A DNA stretch of 64,000 nucleotides, taken from assembly GCA_013368315.1 (NCBI GenBank), contig JAACJM010000007.1, forward strand, positions 310,001 through 374,000. The letters run 5' to 3'. The translations under genes and the position numbers were made by a program. The first letter of the stretch is position 1, and every line of letters begins with the position of its first letter. Under the pieces are notes generated by a model, which worked only from the letters and a program-made list of their open reading frames with translations, was not told the origin of the DNA and ran no database searches. This document shows positions 34,653 to 53,342 of this stretch, one piece after another. The DNA is from Tetrapyrgos nigripes. Its lineage: Eukaryota; Basidiomycota; Agaricomycetes; Agaricales; Campanellaceae.

Positions 34653-36696
34653 ATGTCATCCAATGATACCTCGACGTTGACTGCTACTCCTCCGTCTTCC
34701 TCTAAGAAGGCTCTTCCAGTCGTGAGTACCTCCAGTTTCTTCCAACGTTGTTGTTTAACTGACGCTCGTCATCATGGTGAATAGGATCAACAGCCTAGCG
34801 CCTCGACTACCCTTGCAACCATCCCCTCTGATAACCCAAAAATTGACGACGTAGAATGGAACGATACGGGAAGCACTGGAAGCGCTGATGCACTTGACCC
34901 TTTTGGACTTCGTGAAGGAGTGAGGACAGAGGAGCAACTGGCAGAGCTACGCCATAGGAAGAAGGGCAGGCAAGTTGTCAAGTATCAGAACAGACAGAAT
35001 GAGGTGCGTTTCCGACAATTCCTTTTGCCTTTTCCATTGGGAGAGACTGACTGACATGTGCTTCACAGCTCATCGATTCACTACTCAAACCCATGGAAGA
35101 ACATACCGAGGATGCGAGGATAGAAGAGAACAATAATAGGATTCCAGTGAGAGTCTCATCGTTACGTTTGCTGCCCCACTTCCTGATCACTGTTGCCTAC
35201 TGCGATGACGTAGGTGAAGATTGCAGTCTACGCCAGTATGGGAGCCAATCTGGGCCTGTGCATACTTCAGAGTGCGTGCCTGCGCTGTTTAATGCTTTAC
35301 CGGAAAGTTCTAAGGTTTCATGATTTCATGATCAGTGTATGCGGCTGTTTCATCGTCATCCCTTTCTCTGCTGTCTACGGGTATCGATTCGGTGTTTGAT
35401 ATCGGCAGTAACGTCGTGCTGTATTATCTTCACCATCAAGCGAAGAAATTGGACGTGAATAAATGGCCTGTTGGTGGTTCGAGGTTGGAAACTATTGGGA
35501 ATATCATATATGGCAGGTCTTCGAGCTTCTTAGATTTTTCTTAGTATTCTGACGTTGAGAATGTTACAGGCTCATTGTCAGTCCAGTTTTCGCATACTTA
35601 AATCTCAGATTCCTGACCTTTGCTATAACAGAATGAGTTCCGTCAATTTGGTTGTCATTGTCGAATCAGTTCGGGCACTTCTCACTCATGAGGGAAGTGA
35701 CTTGAAAGACTTCCATCTTCCATCTATCATTGCAGTCGCAGCTGCATTGTGTACGTCATTCATCTCAACTTTAGATCGACGTGCTTTTTACTCACCGTAT
35801 CCTCAGTTGCCAAAGCCCTTCTCTTCTTCTACTGCTTTTCTTTACGGAAGTCATCTAGTCAAGTGCTTGTCCTCTGGGAAGACCATCGGAATGACCTCTT
35901 CCTGAACGGCTTTGGTCAGTTCTTATGCGTCTTTTAGCCATATACACAAATGCTTACTCTCAACGCCAGGTATCCTCATGTCTTGCGGTGGGAGTAAATT
36001 GAGATGGTGTAAGTCACCAGTCAAAGCTCCAGATTGCTTTTCTTGACACTTCTTGCCCTTGTCATTGTCGCCGTTCTCTGCAGGGCTCGATCCTATGGGC
36101 GCTATTATCGTGAGCCTCTCTCTCTCTTGCATTCTCCTTCATCGTTTCTGAGTCAGTTGTCCTGTTCCCTTTAGATTGGCGGAGGAATCATCATCTCATG
36201 GGGAATCACCGTCTATCGGCAATTCTGCTTGCTAGCAGGCCAATCTGCACCTCATGAATTCCTGCAGCTGATCATTTACAAGGCAGCGACCTTCAGTAAT
36301 GAGATTGAAAAAGTGGATACTGTGCGGGCATATCATGTCAGTCTCAGTCTGGGTTTCTTTTTTTTGTCCTTGTCCTTTTCTTCTTCACGCTTCTTTTGTT
36401 CGTCGCTAATCAGACTTACTTCTCATATCCTCGTCCTCGTCATATACAGAGCGGACCCTCATATTTCGTCGAAGTCGATATCGTGATGAAGTCGGATACA
36501 CCGCTGTGGAAAGCACATGATGTTAGTCAAGATCTGCAGGATAGGATCGAGGTGTTGCCCAATGTTGAAAGGGCTTTTGTTCATGTGGATCATGAGACGA
36601 GTCATACTCCTGTATGTGTAACTCTTCTTTCGTTTGATACATTGATTCTGATCTATGATCACTCTCTAGGAGCATCGAAGACCACAAGTGCCTTAA
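34653..36696 (+). CDS. Cation diffusion facilitator, manganese-type motif
   Basis: A membrane metal/proton antiporter of the CDF (SLC30) family. Exons: 34653-34721, 34785-35003, 35069-35146, 35214-35271, 35336-35512, 35570-35576, 35632-35750, 35807-35914, 35970-36008, 36084-36109, 36175-36336, 36450-36611 and 36670-36696. About 130 cytosolic residues precede six membrane segments, starting VKIAVYASMGANLGLCILQ. TM2 carries DSVFD and TM5 carries DHRND, each fitting the DxxxD pattern linked to Mn-transporting CDFs. The C-terminal domain has the usual VDTVRAYHSGPSYFVEVDIVM and NVERAFVHVDHE. The junction near 35512 is uncertain. A GC donor plus a 7-nt exon keeps the family text (YG-x-LMSSVNLVVIVES), whereas a simple GT donor at 35517 gives a protein one residue shorter. 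Confidence 0.85.
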
Positions 36697-37512
36697 GTCC
36701 TGGCAACTGTGGACTAGTACAGCTCCATACATGATACATATCACAATCTTCTACACTAAAACTAGTGCTTGTGCTTGAACTTTTTTTTTCCACGAATTTG
36801 ACGAGTTGACAAGATTTAAAAGAGGCTGTTGATGCCGATACTACATACTTAGACACGTCGTAATGTTTCTTTCCATCCTCATTTGCTCTTCCTCTTTCAC
36901 ACTACTGGAGAATCTGTACACTTTAAATCTGTAGAACGAGGCAAAGTAATTGTCGTCTGAGCTGGGATGGCGTCGCGACACTGAGACGCGTCAATTTTCG
37001 TTGAGTTGGAAATTTCGTACTTTTTCTGCAGCCCCACGCGCTCCTCCTCGTCCAAGCATCGCCGGTTGCAACTATTGTACATTATACATGGACTCGGGAT
37101 CTATACGAAGGGTACTGAGCGCTTCTGAGCGCTGGGAGTATCTACATAGTAATCTTCGCTGTCTATCACCTTGGTATCACCACTACTGAGTCCTTGTAAC
37201 CTGATAGTACACTACATAGAGATACGAAATTGTCCCAAGTGCATCAGTACACATAAAGAGTATACACTACACGACTAAAGATACACCGTAATATAAAGAG
37301 TTCTAAAGATTCTGATGAACCGAAAGCAAAATGCTCTCAGAACCGGCGCCCCTGGAGACGGAACTGGCATGTGAAAGGAAAAAACGATGACGATGAATTT
37401 CGCTGAGAGCAAGCAAAAGTATACTAGTACACGGCCATGAAAGGAAGGTAAGGAGGGTATAGAAAGGTCCTTAAATCCACAAGTAAAAGCTGCGTCCTCT
37501 TACAGACGGCTT
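36697..37512. other. Intergenic region between convergent genes
   Basis: 816 bp. The CDF gene and the membrane protein gene point toward each other here. It holds two 3' UTRs and AT-rich sequence (37200-37310). The frame at 36950-37189 is not convincing. Confidence 0.5.
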
Positions 37513-39185
37513 TCAACTCATGGAAAGATGAGGTGTGACTGGCTCAATCCCCGGGGGACCTGAACCAGAATTCGTGTTGAGAGAATCACGACGGTCTCCT
37601 CCCTCCACGGGCACAACCAGTGAAGACCTTCCAGGAATACGCGAGGGTGCAGGTGGTAAGGATGGACCCTGAGAATGCTGCGAGTGCGAATTAGACGAAG
37701 CAGGTCGCAAACTTCCAGTAGATCCAATCCCTGGCGGACCTAAACCAGAATCCGAGTTGACAGAATTCAAACAGTCTCCATCTCCTTCAACAGGCACAAC
37801 CGGCGAAGACCTTGCAGGAATGGGTGAGGATGCAGGTGGTAATGATGGGACTGTATTCGTCACCGGTCCCCGAGAATGCCGCGAATGCGAATTGGACGAA
37901 GTAGGTCGCAAACTCCCAGCACCATACGAATATGTGGTAGATCGTTCACCGGCAGAAGTACCATAATTCGTGCTGGGGTAATTCCGCATGATAGATTCAG
38001 TAGAGGTGAATATTGTCCCTGTCATGGTTCGGGGAGCCTCGGAAAGCACCGGTGACATCGACCTTGACCATCCATAGTCGTCACTGCCACTGCCAGACAG
38101 GCTACCAGCCTTGGAACTGCTGGAAAAGGAGGGCGCGCATGTATGGTGATAACGGTTGGCCGTAAGAGGGTTTATCGCGAAGTTTTGCAGGTTTCTTTGA
38201 AGTTTGAAAAGTCGACGTAGGCGGAAGAGAAGGAATAGGGAAGTGAAGAGGAGAATCACGACCAGCGTACCCAGGACTGCAGCCGTAATTCCGAGAGTGG
38301 TCATGCTGACTATAGACCCTGTACTCCCATTCTGAGAACCCGATAGTGCACTAGTCGTTGCTTCACTATCAGAAGAAGACGTCGAAGATGTGGGGGAATG
38401 ATTCCCGTTGACAGAGTTCTGGGTGAAGTTGTGAGCGGGAAACACGTAGAATTTGTCAAGCTCGTATGGAGCACTGGCATTTATAACGTTAATGACGATG
38501 GTGTGCTCCTGATCAGGGGAGAGCTGCGCGCTAACGAAGAGAGGTTGATTGCGGATAGTGTTCACCGCAAAAGGTTGCTGAGTGGTGACAGGGTCTGCAG
38601 TATCCACCGTGTAGTTGACCGTTGGTGGGAATACTGTGTTATCACTTTGAGGTACGCTCCCGAAGACGATGATTCCAGTTCCTGTGTGAATGATAATTAC
38701 ACATTTTTGACTCTAGTGGAATGAGGTACGAACCATTGAAGGAGAAGGTCACCGTGGATCCCGATTGAGTCGTCTCATGCGTCGTGGTATCAAAGCCACC
38801 ACCTTCATTGCTAGTAAGACTCCAAGCTCCGCTATAGATGATTCTTGGATCATTGTCGTTGACACAAGAAGGACAGAACCCAGGGTTGGAGCCAGAACTC
38901 GAGGTACTGCTAGGAAAGTTGGAGTTGGTATTACCACCACTCCCGTTCCCGCTATTAGGAGAGTTGGAGTTGGTATTACCACCATTCCCGCTACTAGGAG
39001 AGTTGGAGTTACTCCCAGTCCCATCATGTTTGGAATCCGAATTCGAGTTATTTGACGAAGATGATTGATGTCCGTTCGAGTTATCCCTGAACTGTAATCT
39101 TGACGAAGCTTTCTAAAAATTAGCATCGAACCATCTTTAAAACTGGTATACACACACCTCGAGAAAACTGAGTTCTACGAGTCAT
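37513..39185 (-). CDS. Single-pass membrane protein with Ser/Asn-rich ectodomain
   Basis: Exons 39185-39156 (tentative), 39112-38734 and 38681-37513. The N-terminal half is rich in Asn/Ser/Gly repeats (SNSPSSGNGGNTNS type). It is followed by DPRIIYSGAWSL and a beta-rich segment with FFGSV-like and YTVDTADP blocks, as in fungal cell-surface proteins with a jelly-roll-like ectodomain. One strong TM helix lies near 38230-38300 (TLGITAAVLGTLVVILLFTS) with an Arg-rich stop-transfer sequence (FRLRRLFKLQR). The cytosolic tail is Ser/Pro-rich and contains a duplicated unit of about 60 residues. No signal peptide is visible with this start, so the true first exon may lie upstream. Possible role: surface sensor or adhesion; not proven. 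Confidence 0.65.
37547..37925 (-). repeat. In-frame tandem duplication in the cytosolic tail
   Basis: Two diverged copies (about 37547-37731 and 37732-37925) encode the same series: LRP-x-SSNSHSxHSxGP, SLPPAxSxIPxRSSxVVPVEG, then N-x-x-SGxGPPGI. Boundaries are approximate. The copies differ by codon-sized changes only. Confidence 0.7.
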
Positions 39186-39721
39186 TTTTGTTTGTATACC
39201 TCAGCGGAAAAAGGCTCAGATCAGCAAGCGATCTGTACTAATGAAACTGTACAACTGCAGTTAATTGGATGTAATGCAGCGAAATACACGATCACTCACA
39301 GAACAAAGGAATCCAGTTCGAGAAGAGAAAGGAATAAGATCTTGGGCGACTCTAGGTAGCCTGAGGAAATACCCACCACTAGTCCCCAGTTCTTATGATC
39401 CATCGAAAGCGTTCCAGACCTGTGGAACTCGGGGAGAAGGGGGAAATGATAATTGTAATTGTCGTGGATACAGAAAGCCAAAACTCGGTGTCTATAGAAT
39501 GCCTTCAAGAGGTTGACGGGGCAAGTCATGGGGCAAGGGAAATGTAGATGACGAATTGCAATTGGGAACAGACGGAGGAAGTATTTCTGGATTCTCACGT
39601 CCTGCCAACTGCCTCCTCAGGATGTAAATAAATAGCTCATTTGCTAGGTCACTATTGCACTACTATTCATCAAAAATCTATACCACGAATGACACTTATA
39701 AACCCGAGCCTATATTACCTA
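39186..39721. other. Intergenic region
   Basis: 536 bp between the membrane protein gene and the 3' end of the ABC transporter, both on the minus strand. A minus ORF at 39296-39598 has no coding features. A missing first exon of the membrane protein could lie here, but I could not find a signal peptide joined by splice sites. Confidence 0.4.
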
Positions 39722-46163
<6,442 letters not shown>

Positions 46164-49100
46164 AAATACGAGAAGAGTGTGGAAGAGAAGTTATGGGATG
46201 TTGTCCCTGTCCTTCTTCGCCGACTTCTGTCTTTTTTACGCTTGTCGAACCCGTCCGAGTCAGATAGAACAGCAGCCCACAATTGAACCGAAGGTACCGA
46301 AGATAACGGATTAGATAAGCGCTGGACGCCACCAATTTTTAAGCGCTAGCTGTCTAGCGCCTTCTAGCACTCGGAAGTGTTGCTGCTTGTTGCAAGTGAC
46401 TCCTCTCTCTGAAATCGTATTGAATACGAGGCAGCCCCAGTACACCCCTGCATCTGCTATTCTAAGATGCCAAGCAGCTTGAAGGGCGAACTCAAGTGAT
46501 GTCAAAGTTCCTGCTTGAAGGTGTCATCTGGCTCACTTTAAAGGCAACTCAAAAGACTCGGGTATCGGTGGAGCAGGACGACACGAATTTGAAGAGAGAT
46601 TCGAGTCACAGTGATCGTCAAAAATGAAGTGAAGCTGAAAATGACTCCAACCAAACTTCAACGGTGAGTAAGTACTCGCAAGTAAAGATATGCCCTTGCC
46701 TGTGTATGTATAATAAAAAGAGTATTCAGATCCTTGGAAGCTCAACCTAACTTCCTCATGTATGAACCTCTTTTCAACCCAGCCTGCTCAGCCAGGATAC
46801 CTGTCGAACAATTCATGCACGTCAGTTGAGTCGATAACCAGCCAAATGGCTCTGAGGAGGAGTCATTCTCTCTCCTTATGTATAGTTACAGTATACGTCA
46901 GATCTATGAATCATTGTGGCTTGATGATCAATGTGCGACGCAGTAAAGAGCTCCGGCCTTTCTCCAAAGTTTACTTGAATTCAAACTGTGCATGCTGGAT
47001 CCATTAATGATCTACTGGATTTGTTCTTAACATCAGGTATGGCGGGATGTAACCACTTTGCGTACTCTCAAATATTTCCTTTCAGTGCCTTTGGAGCGCC
47101 TCAGCAGGGCGCAATATCCGTACTTCCGGAAACATCCGAAGCCATAGGACACGTGGCCGTTTCGTTTTTAATCTACTCAATCACTGCCAGTGTTGTCGTT
47201 GTCCCAGCCATGTATGCAGCCCCATATTCTCTCGCTACTTTATTTCATCCGGTCTCAAACCCTTAAGGACCGCACCGTGAAGAAAGAAGTACTCCTGGTC
47301 TCAAAAACTAATGCACTGGCCCCCACGATCTCCGGCAGTCTGGACTTTCACCGAGGGCTCAGGTATAACTAGATTCACTTTGAATGGACGCCTTCTTATG
47401 CCGCTTTCCCTCAGCGAATTGACACCCGTGGCGGCTCAACGTCATTCTCATCGGAATACTCCGTATATCCTCTCAAATTTGCACGCAGAACGTAATGGTT
47501 CCTTCTAGATCTCACATCCTCTACCATAGATTCGTCCCCAATTCTTACTTACATGAAGACAATGTCAGGTGACATCAGCGAGTCGCCATGTAGAGGTCAA
47601 GAATACACCTCAGGTTGGGGCCGGCAACTTCAAGTTGGGCTGTCTGCTCTCAGGGCATTTCAACGGTTGAAATAGCTGCTCAGTGAGAATGGAGGAGGAA
47701 TTTTGGACCTCACGACCGCGAATCGTTCAAAAAATCCATCAATCGTGCATAAAATGTCGATTCGGATCTGTCACCGGATACTAGTATTCTCTTCGATGCA
47801 ATTCAGTAAAGATATGTCTGGCCAGAATCCTTAGTACGTTTACATCGGATTATTCCAATGAAACTGATAACTGATTTTAGAACACATACCTGTAATAGAC
47901 GACTGCTCAGTTCTGGGTCGATAACCCTCTGAATTAGGCAATTCTCAATTAACACCATGACGCCACACTGCCTTCGTTTTGGAAATTTCAAGAGTCTGCT
48001 CGATTTCGAGAGGCCTTCCTCAATTGCTAGTGAGAGCCTGAGACGAGTAAGTGTGCTGATTTCCCCGTGTCCTTCATTGATGGCGACTAGTCAGTCCTTG
48101 TGACTCCGTCCTCTAAGGGTCTGATAACGCTGCAAACGCGAGCGAACCACTCATCGCTTCAAGTGTCAGCAACTTTACCCTCCTACACCGGCCCGACATA
48201 TCTTGATGGAAAACAGACGATAGTATTCCACAACATGACCCCAGTACGCTGCTCGCTTCACTCCAAGGTCTTTCAATGTAAACGTCGTCATATCACACAA
48301 ATCCCAGGTTCCCAAGAGAGTGGTCATGTCCTGAATCTTCTGCTTTTCTGGGCCAGTACCTGTCCAATTGAAACACCGCTTGCACTTGATATACGTATAT
48401 TCTCGTTCTTCAAACTCGGTCTACTTCCAAATGGAATCAATTTTATCCGCAAGGCAGTTTCATTGCCGTTTATCATGAAGCAGCATTTCACACCCTCTTT
48501 CTGCTCACGAAATATGCTGTGTTCCCTGTGGAGGTCCTAGACCCGTTCTTTTCGGAATATACTGAGATGTATCGTCGGATAGACGCATTATGGTCTTTGC
48601 GGACTGATAGTCCGTTTGGGCCCTGGAGCAATCTGGAGTTTTGGTGGCCCGAAGACAGAGAATAATTGCATTTCATTCGGAAATCTCCTGCGAAGGGCCA
48701 TAGACCTGGCGTCGTGGTTATATTGACCGATGTACTGGACTGTCGCTCTTGCAAATCCGGGCTCTGCCAGGCCTTCAGGCTGATACCACAAGACAGAGTT
48801 TTTGCCAGCTCTTCCCATGCTCCACACAGAAAAATTGCAGTCATGCGTACAAGGATGCATAAAAATCACGAAGTCTGGGGTGACAAAACTTCGCTTCAGG
48901 GTTCCTGGTCCGGTTGCAGCAATATCCTTCCTGATCTCCGCGTTGTGTGCCTTCTATGACCCACGAAGCTTTCAAAAAGTCATCTACGCTGTCGATATCG
49001 ATCTGAGGAACCAATGCCACTTGTGCAAGTCTCTTCACCCAGCTCTGTAACAGATCTTGCTCTCATGGGTGTTACTAAGCTTGACCTAGTTTTGAGGTCC

Positions 49101-52100
49101 GCCCCACGGAATTCTGGATTATGTGGTCAGCGGATTTACAGTCAAATGGTAGAAAACAGGTACTTCGGCTACTGATTTTTCGTACTTGCATGAGCATTAT
49201 GATATTTATGCTGTCCGAACATATCCGAAGGAAACTGCATTTCCATTAGCGCGGGCAGCACTGTCACGGCCGGGCACATTTTGAACTGGTTTTCGAGACT
49301 TCCTTGTCCGACTGCCTATGCAAGGCCTTTCCCCTCGCACTGCTATCTCTCAGAAATTGAGAAAACCAAATTACGAGGATGTTTGAAAGCTCACTTTTGA
49401 CGAACTTCACCTGGAAACGCACTTCGGCTGGGGAAATTATCGGGTGTTCGGAACGGTCATCCGAAAGGCGCAGTATTTGCAGCCATCTCTACTAGCTTGG
49501 AAATCCCTCATTCACTGTATGCTTTTCAGCTTCGTTTTTGGGGAGATTCAATATACGGTGGGTGGCTGGTCTGGCTAGGAGCGACAAATCACTCATTCTC
49601 TCAGCCAAGGTACAAGTCAAGTCTCAGTGGCTGCCGAAATTGGTCGAAGTAAGTCACTCTCTCCTAACATGAACGTTCGAAGAACTGAAATTTCCCTCCT
49701 TCATAGTTCGTTCTTCACAACGGTATTGATTGTCGAGCTGGTTCATGACGGTTTGCATTACGGAAAGGTCAGTGCCACCTCAACCACGAGTGTGATCTTT
49801 TTCTTGAAATGAGCTAGCGAGGCTCAGTATTCACAGGTCCGTTTCTTTTTGGTATTGAACCTATCTCCCGGGCTCTCGTCCCGGGGCTCACTCCTGACGT
49901 TGCTCGACGATGGTGCCATATGAAGCTAGTTGAATCAGGTAGTCCGTTGACCAGAAATAACTCGAAGAAATCTCATTACCGTGAGGAAATAGTAGCCGTT
50001 CTCGCTGTCTGTAGTAATCTACTGAACATCTACAGGTCATTATCACTTCGTTAGACGATATTCGTCGTCGTCGTCAGTATTTTGATTTCTACACTTGTTG
50101 TCGAACCTAGACGACCAATTTCCCGGATTTCTAATATCAGTAGGACTTGCTCTGAGGCAGAATGCCACCTCAGCCTGAGGTCACTGATTGCGTGTCTTCC
50201 ACAGTAATATCATTGCCTGTCTTCTGGGGCAAAAATACCAATTGTGGCTGGTACACAGGTCATCGTACGGGTTATTGTTTGCTCGACTCTACAAAACACG
50301 ACTGTCATGCCAGACCTTAGAAAGGATGATCCCTATTCCAGTCAACTCGACTTACCATCAGGTCTGCCCGCCATAGTCACTAGTCGAGTGTTCTACCTAG
50401 CAGATAGTGAATACTCAACGTTAGCTACCCTCCCGGTATTGCACCTACGTGATGCCGGACCGCTCCTCTCCGCAGTGGAAAAGAAGCTGGATGCTGGATA
50501 CCAAGATAAACATCAGACGGAATGCACTCACTCTTGGGTCGCTCGAGCTGGCTCAATTCATGGACAGCAACTGAGCGTAAACGGTTCTGCGCCTGAGTTA
50601 TAAAACGAGTGGCAGATAAGCGGTTCGAGTCTCAGCCACATGGCCGACGGAAATCCAACGACTCTGTTTAGATTCTCAGCATGAGGGCCGGTAGGAGCAA
50701 GGCTTGAATCACATTCATTTTTATGTATTAAGTACGCCTTCTGAGAATTCTCCGTGTCGTAGCGATAATGTCCATTGATTCCGAAGTGCAAAGAACTTGA
50801 TTAGTATGGTAGGGTAGGCGTTTGCTCCGAATCGATGGTGTGAAGACAGAACAAGCCGCAAACTCTTCACAGTGAGATACTCCAATAGAACGTCGGAATT
50901 CGAGAAAAAACCTGTTTTCAATCAAGTTGAATGATTCCTTGAACGTTTGAACCGCCGATCAGAAGGGAATACTACGTGTGGCGCATGAGTACTTATTCGT
51001 TGAATGCCAGTGTATCTACAACCAATATGTACCGGTTCAAATATTCACTAGAAACTGGCTGACGGCTGTCTATTAGCACGGACCGACGATCATTCATCAT
51101 GACTGCAGCCACATGTACGAATCAGAACGACGCATGGAGCTTAAAATTTAGTACTCCTCAAGGTCCCCTTCAAGGGAGCCTCTAGTCCAGTGATGGCGGA
51201 TCTCCTTCCATAGCTTTACCGCTCAGCCACCCGCAAATATGCTTAATCTGGCAGCGAACAGCCAACTACTGTGAAAAGAAGCTGCAATTGGTGGGTTTTA
51301 CTCCCTGAGATACAAATCTAAAATTGACCACCACTTGGCTATGTTTTTCCGACATCTGCCACCTTTATTTCGCACAGGGACTTTCGGCGATTTCCACTGT
51401 ACCACAGAACGGGCCTAGGGTCCTACTGGTGACGCAGGGAAAGAACACCGTGTCTATAGCTCGACCGTTCTATCCATCGGCGTTTCTTTTGTGTTTGGCC
51501 CTGCGATTTCCAATGATGGGAAACGAGGTCCTTCTCCCGCGATTGTTATTCGAGACCAAGTGTGAGTGCGTGAGAGTCGAAGAATACGAAGAGACTTACA
51601 AGCTTTCTGAAGAGATGCCAGTGTATACTTCTAAAATTCTGCGCAGAGCCTCGGGGAATACGTGCCGGATCAAGTGCAAATATGAAGCTAGCTCCCTTGG
51701 GTCCCGGAATTCCAAGTTGGGAATCGAGACAAAAGTTTGAGATAAAACTAGGAACAACTAGTCCGACACCCTAGCGGAAAAGTTCACTGAAGATTCATTT
51801 TGTCAGGGACCGGTCCTACCAGCGATACACTGAGTTTCAAAGGCGTCACCCACGAAGCAGGGTGAGAAGGATGATATCAACATTCTTCTCTGCAGGCAGG
51901 CAGACGAGTAGAACAACTCGATTGTGGATACCATGGCCAGCAGACCCGATGATCTCATATAGCTGAGAGAAGCTCCAAGATTTGCGAAAAAAGAGTACTA
52001 GTTGCGCAAACAATGATGCACGTATGTCAGGTGTGAGGGGTCGGCGGACGAAGAATGAAACGAGAAAACAAAAGAATATACCGCGGACCGGGCAGTGAGC

Positions 52101-53342
52101 ATGGAAACTCAAGGAAGTCGGGAATGGAGAGCAGGCTATGCAGTAGGTAATATGTATGAGGCGGGACCGCCTAGGCTTGTCGGCTTTACACTGTCGACGC
52201 ATAAAATTTGGAAGGATAGAAAAGTTGGCAGAACCAGAGAACTTCGCAAAGAACTGGGAAAACCAAGAAGAGGGTACGGAAAGGGTACGGAAGGGTACGG
52301 ATCGAAAAAAGAGGCACGGATCACCGGTGCGAGTTCCGATAAATTTTCATTTTCCGGCTACCGATCACAGTAAGCGGAAGTTACACTCGTACCTCCGGGT
52401 TTTGGTACCAAGCTGCACCAGGTCGTCATGGGTGGCCTATGTTCAAATTTGCACATTGGACGTTTTATCTGTCGCATGAACGTTCGTTCAGCCGCCTTCG
52501 TCTTCTCACCGGGGAAACTTGGACCATTCAGAAGTCGTTTTTATAGGTGATCATTTTTATAATACGTTCGCGAAGTCTGGACAGGGTCCGTGGTACTGGG
52601 ATAAGAAGACTCGTGGTCATTACGATACCTATACAGACACATAGACGTACATTGTATTTCCGAAAAAAGGGGAACCCGATGGACCGTGACAGAACATCCC
52701 TAAGCGCTGTCTCGGGCCCGAAAACTTCAGAGAGATCAGAACATCGAAGTCAGCTTGAAGCGTCCCCCGTATACGAAATTCAAAGAATGCCAGGATGCTT
52801 GAGGATGCTTTTCCCGGTCCAATGGAATAATTTATAACGCCAAATTGTCTGGGGAAGTGAGTGGCAGATGATTGACTCTGTGTGAGTGCAGATCAGAATA
52901 TGAGTGTGCCCAGTGAAGGGAAATCTCTCACCCAACAATGGTACGATAATACCTACCCCGTGGGTCACGACAGTAAAATATACGCGAATTGAAAGTGCTT
53001 AAGCAACGTGGAGAAGTTTGGAAGACAAACCAAAGAGCTATGTTTGGGCGACTGCCCGGAACTCTAAAAACCTTCCAAGAATTAGAATCGTCCACGTAAG
53101 GAAGGTGATATTTAAATGAGTGGCGCCACGTACAGATACAGATAGAAAGAGTTCTGGTCGACTTTAGGAGTGAGGGAGTTACTCTGAAGTGGTTTCACGG
53201 AGCATCTTGATCATCTGCATAATTGTGATACATTCTGGATACATTTCACTCGCCATATCATAACATACTGCTTTCCCATATTGAGACTGCACACCCATTG
53301 AGCTACGAATTGTTTCCGGCGAATTGATCGTGTGCAGTTCGT
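46164..53342. other. 7-kb gene-poor region
   Basis: About 7.2 kb with only one protein-like stretch (about 48400-48664). Short frames at 46762-47007, 49627-49812, 51324-51740 and 52095-52373 show no motif, splice structure or consistent composition. 52271-52300 has GGTACGGA-type tandem words. There is no LTR, TIR or repeat copy recognisable from other parts of the window. The absence of any intact gene here contrasts with the dense 10-46 kb stretch and suggests old, eroded sequence. 46164-46330 is the promoter side of the ABC transporter. Confidence 0.5.
48398..48664 (+). pseudogene. Decayed 3' exon of an unknown gene
   Basis: An open frame without an ATG reads as convincing protein (WNQFYPQGSFIAVYHEAAFHT..., FFSEYTEMYRRIDALW, NLEFWWPEDRE) and ends in TAA at 48662-48664. 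The aromatic-rich, charged composition is unlike the surrounding noise. Upstream frames (48300-48470) are broken. I do not recognise the family. Probably the last exon of a gene lost by mutation, though a real multi-exon gene with unseen junctions is possible. Confidence 0.4.

Noticed and set aside
50585..50640. GCGGTTCGAGTCTC resembling a tRNA T-arm
   Set aside because: The bases flanking the loop are not complementary, and no D-arm or acceptor stem lies at the right distance on either strand.
51170..51235. Possible tRNA-like sequence on the minus strand (GCGGGTGGCTGAGCGGTAAAG)
   Set aside because: The start resembles a D-arm, but no 7-nt anticodon loop on a 5-bp stem and no GGTTCGAATCC-type T-arm follow, so a tRNA gene cannot be supported.
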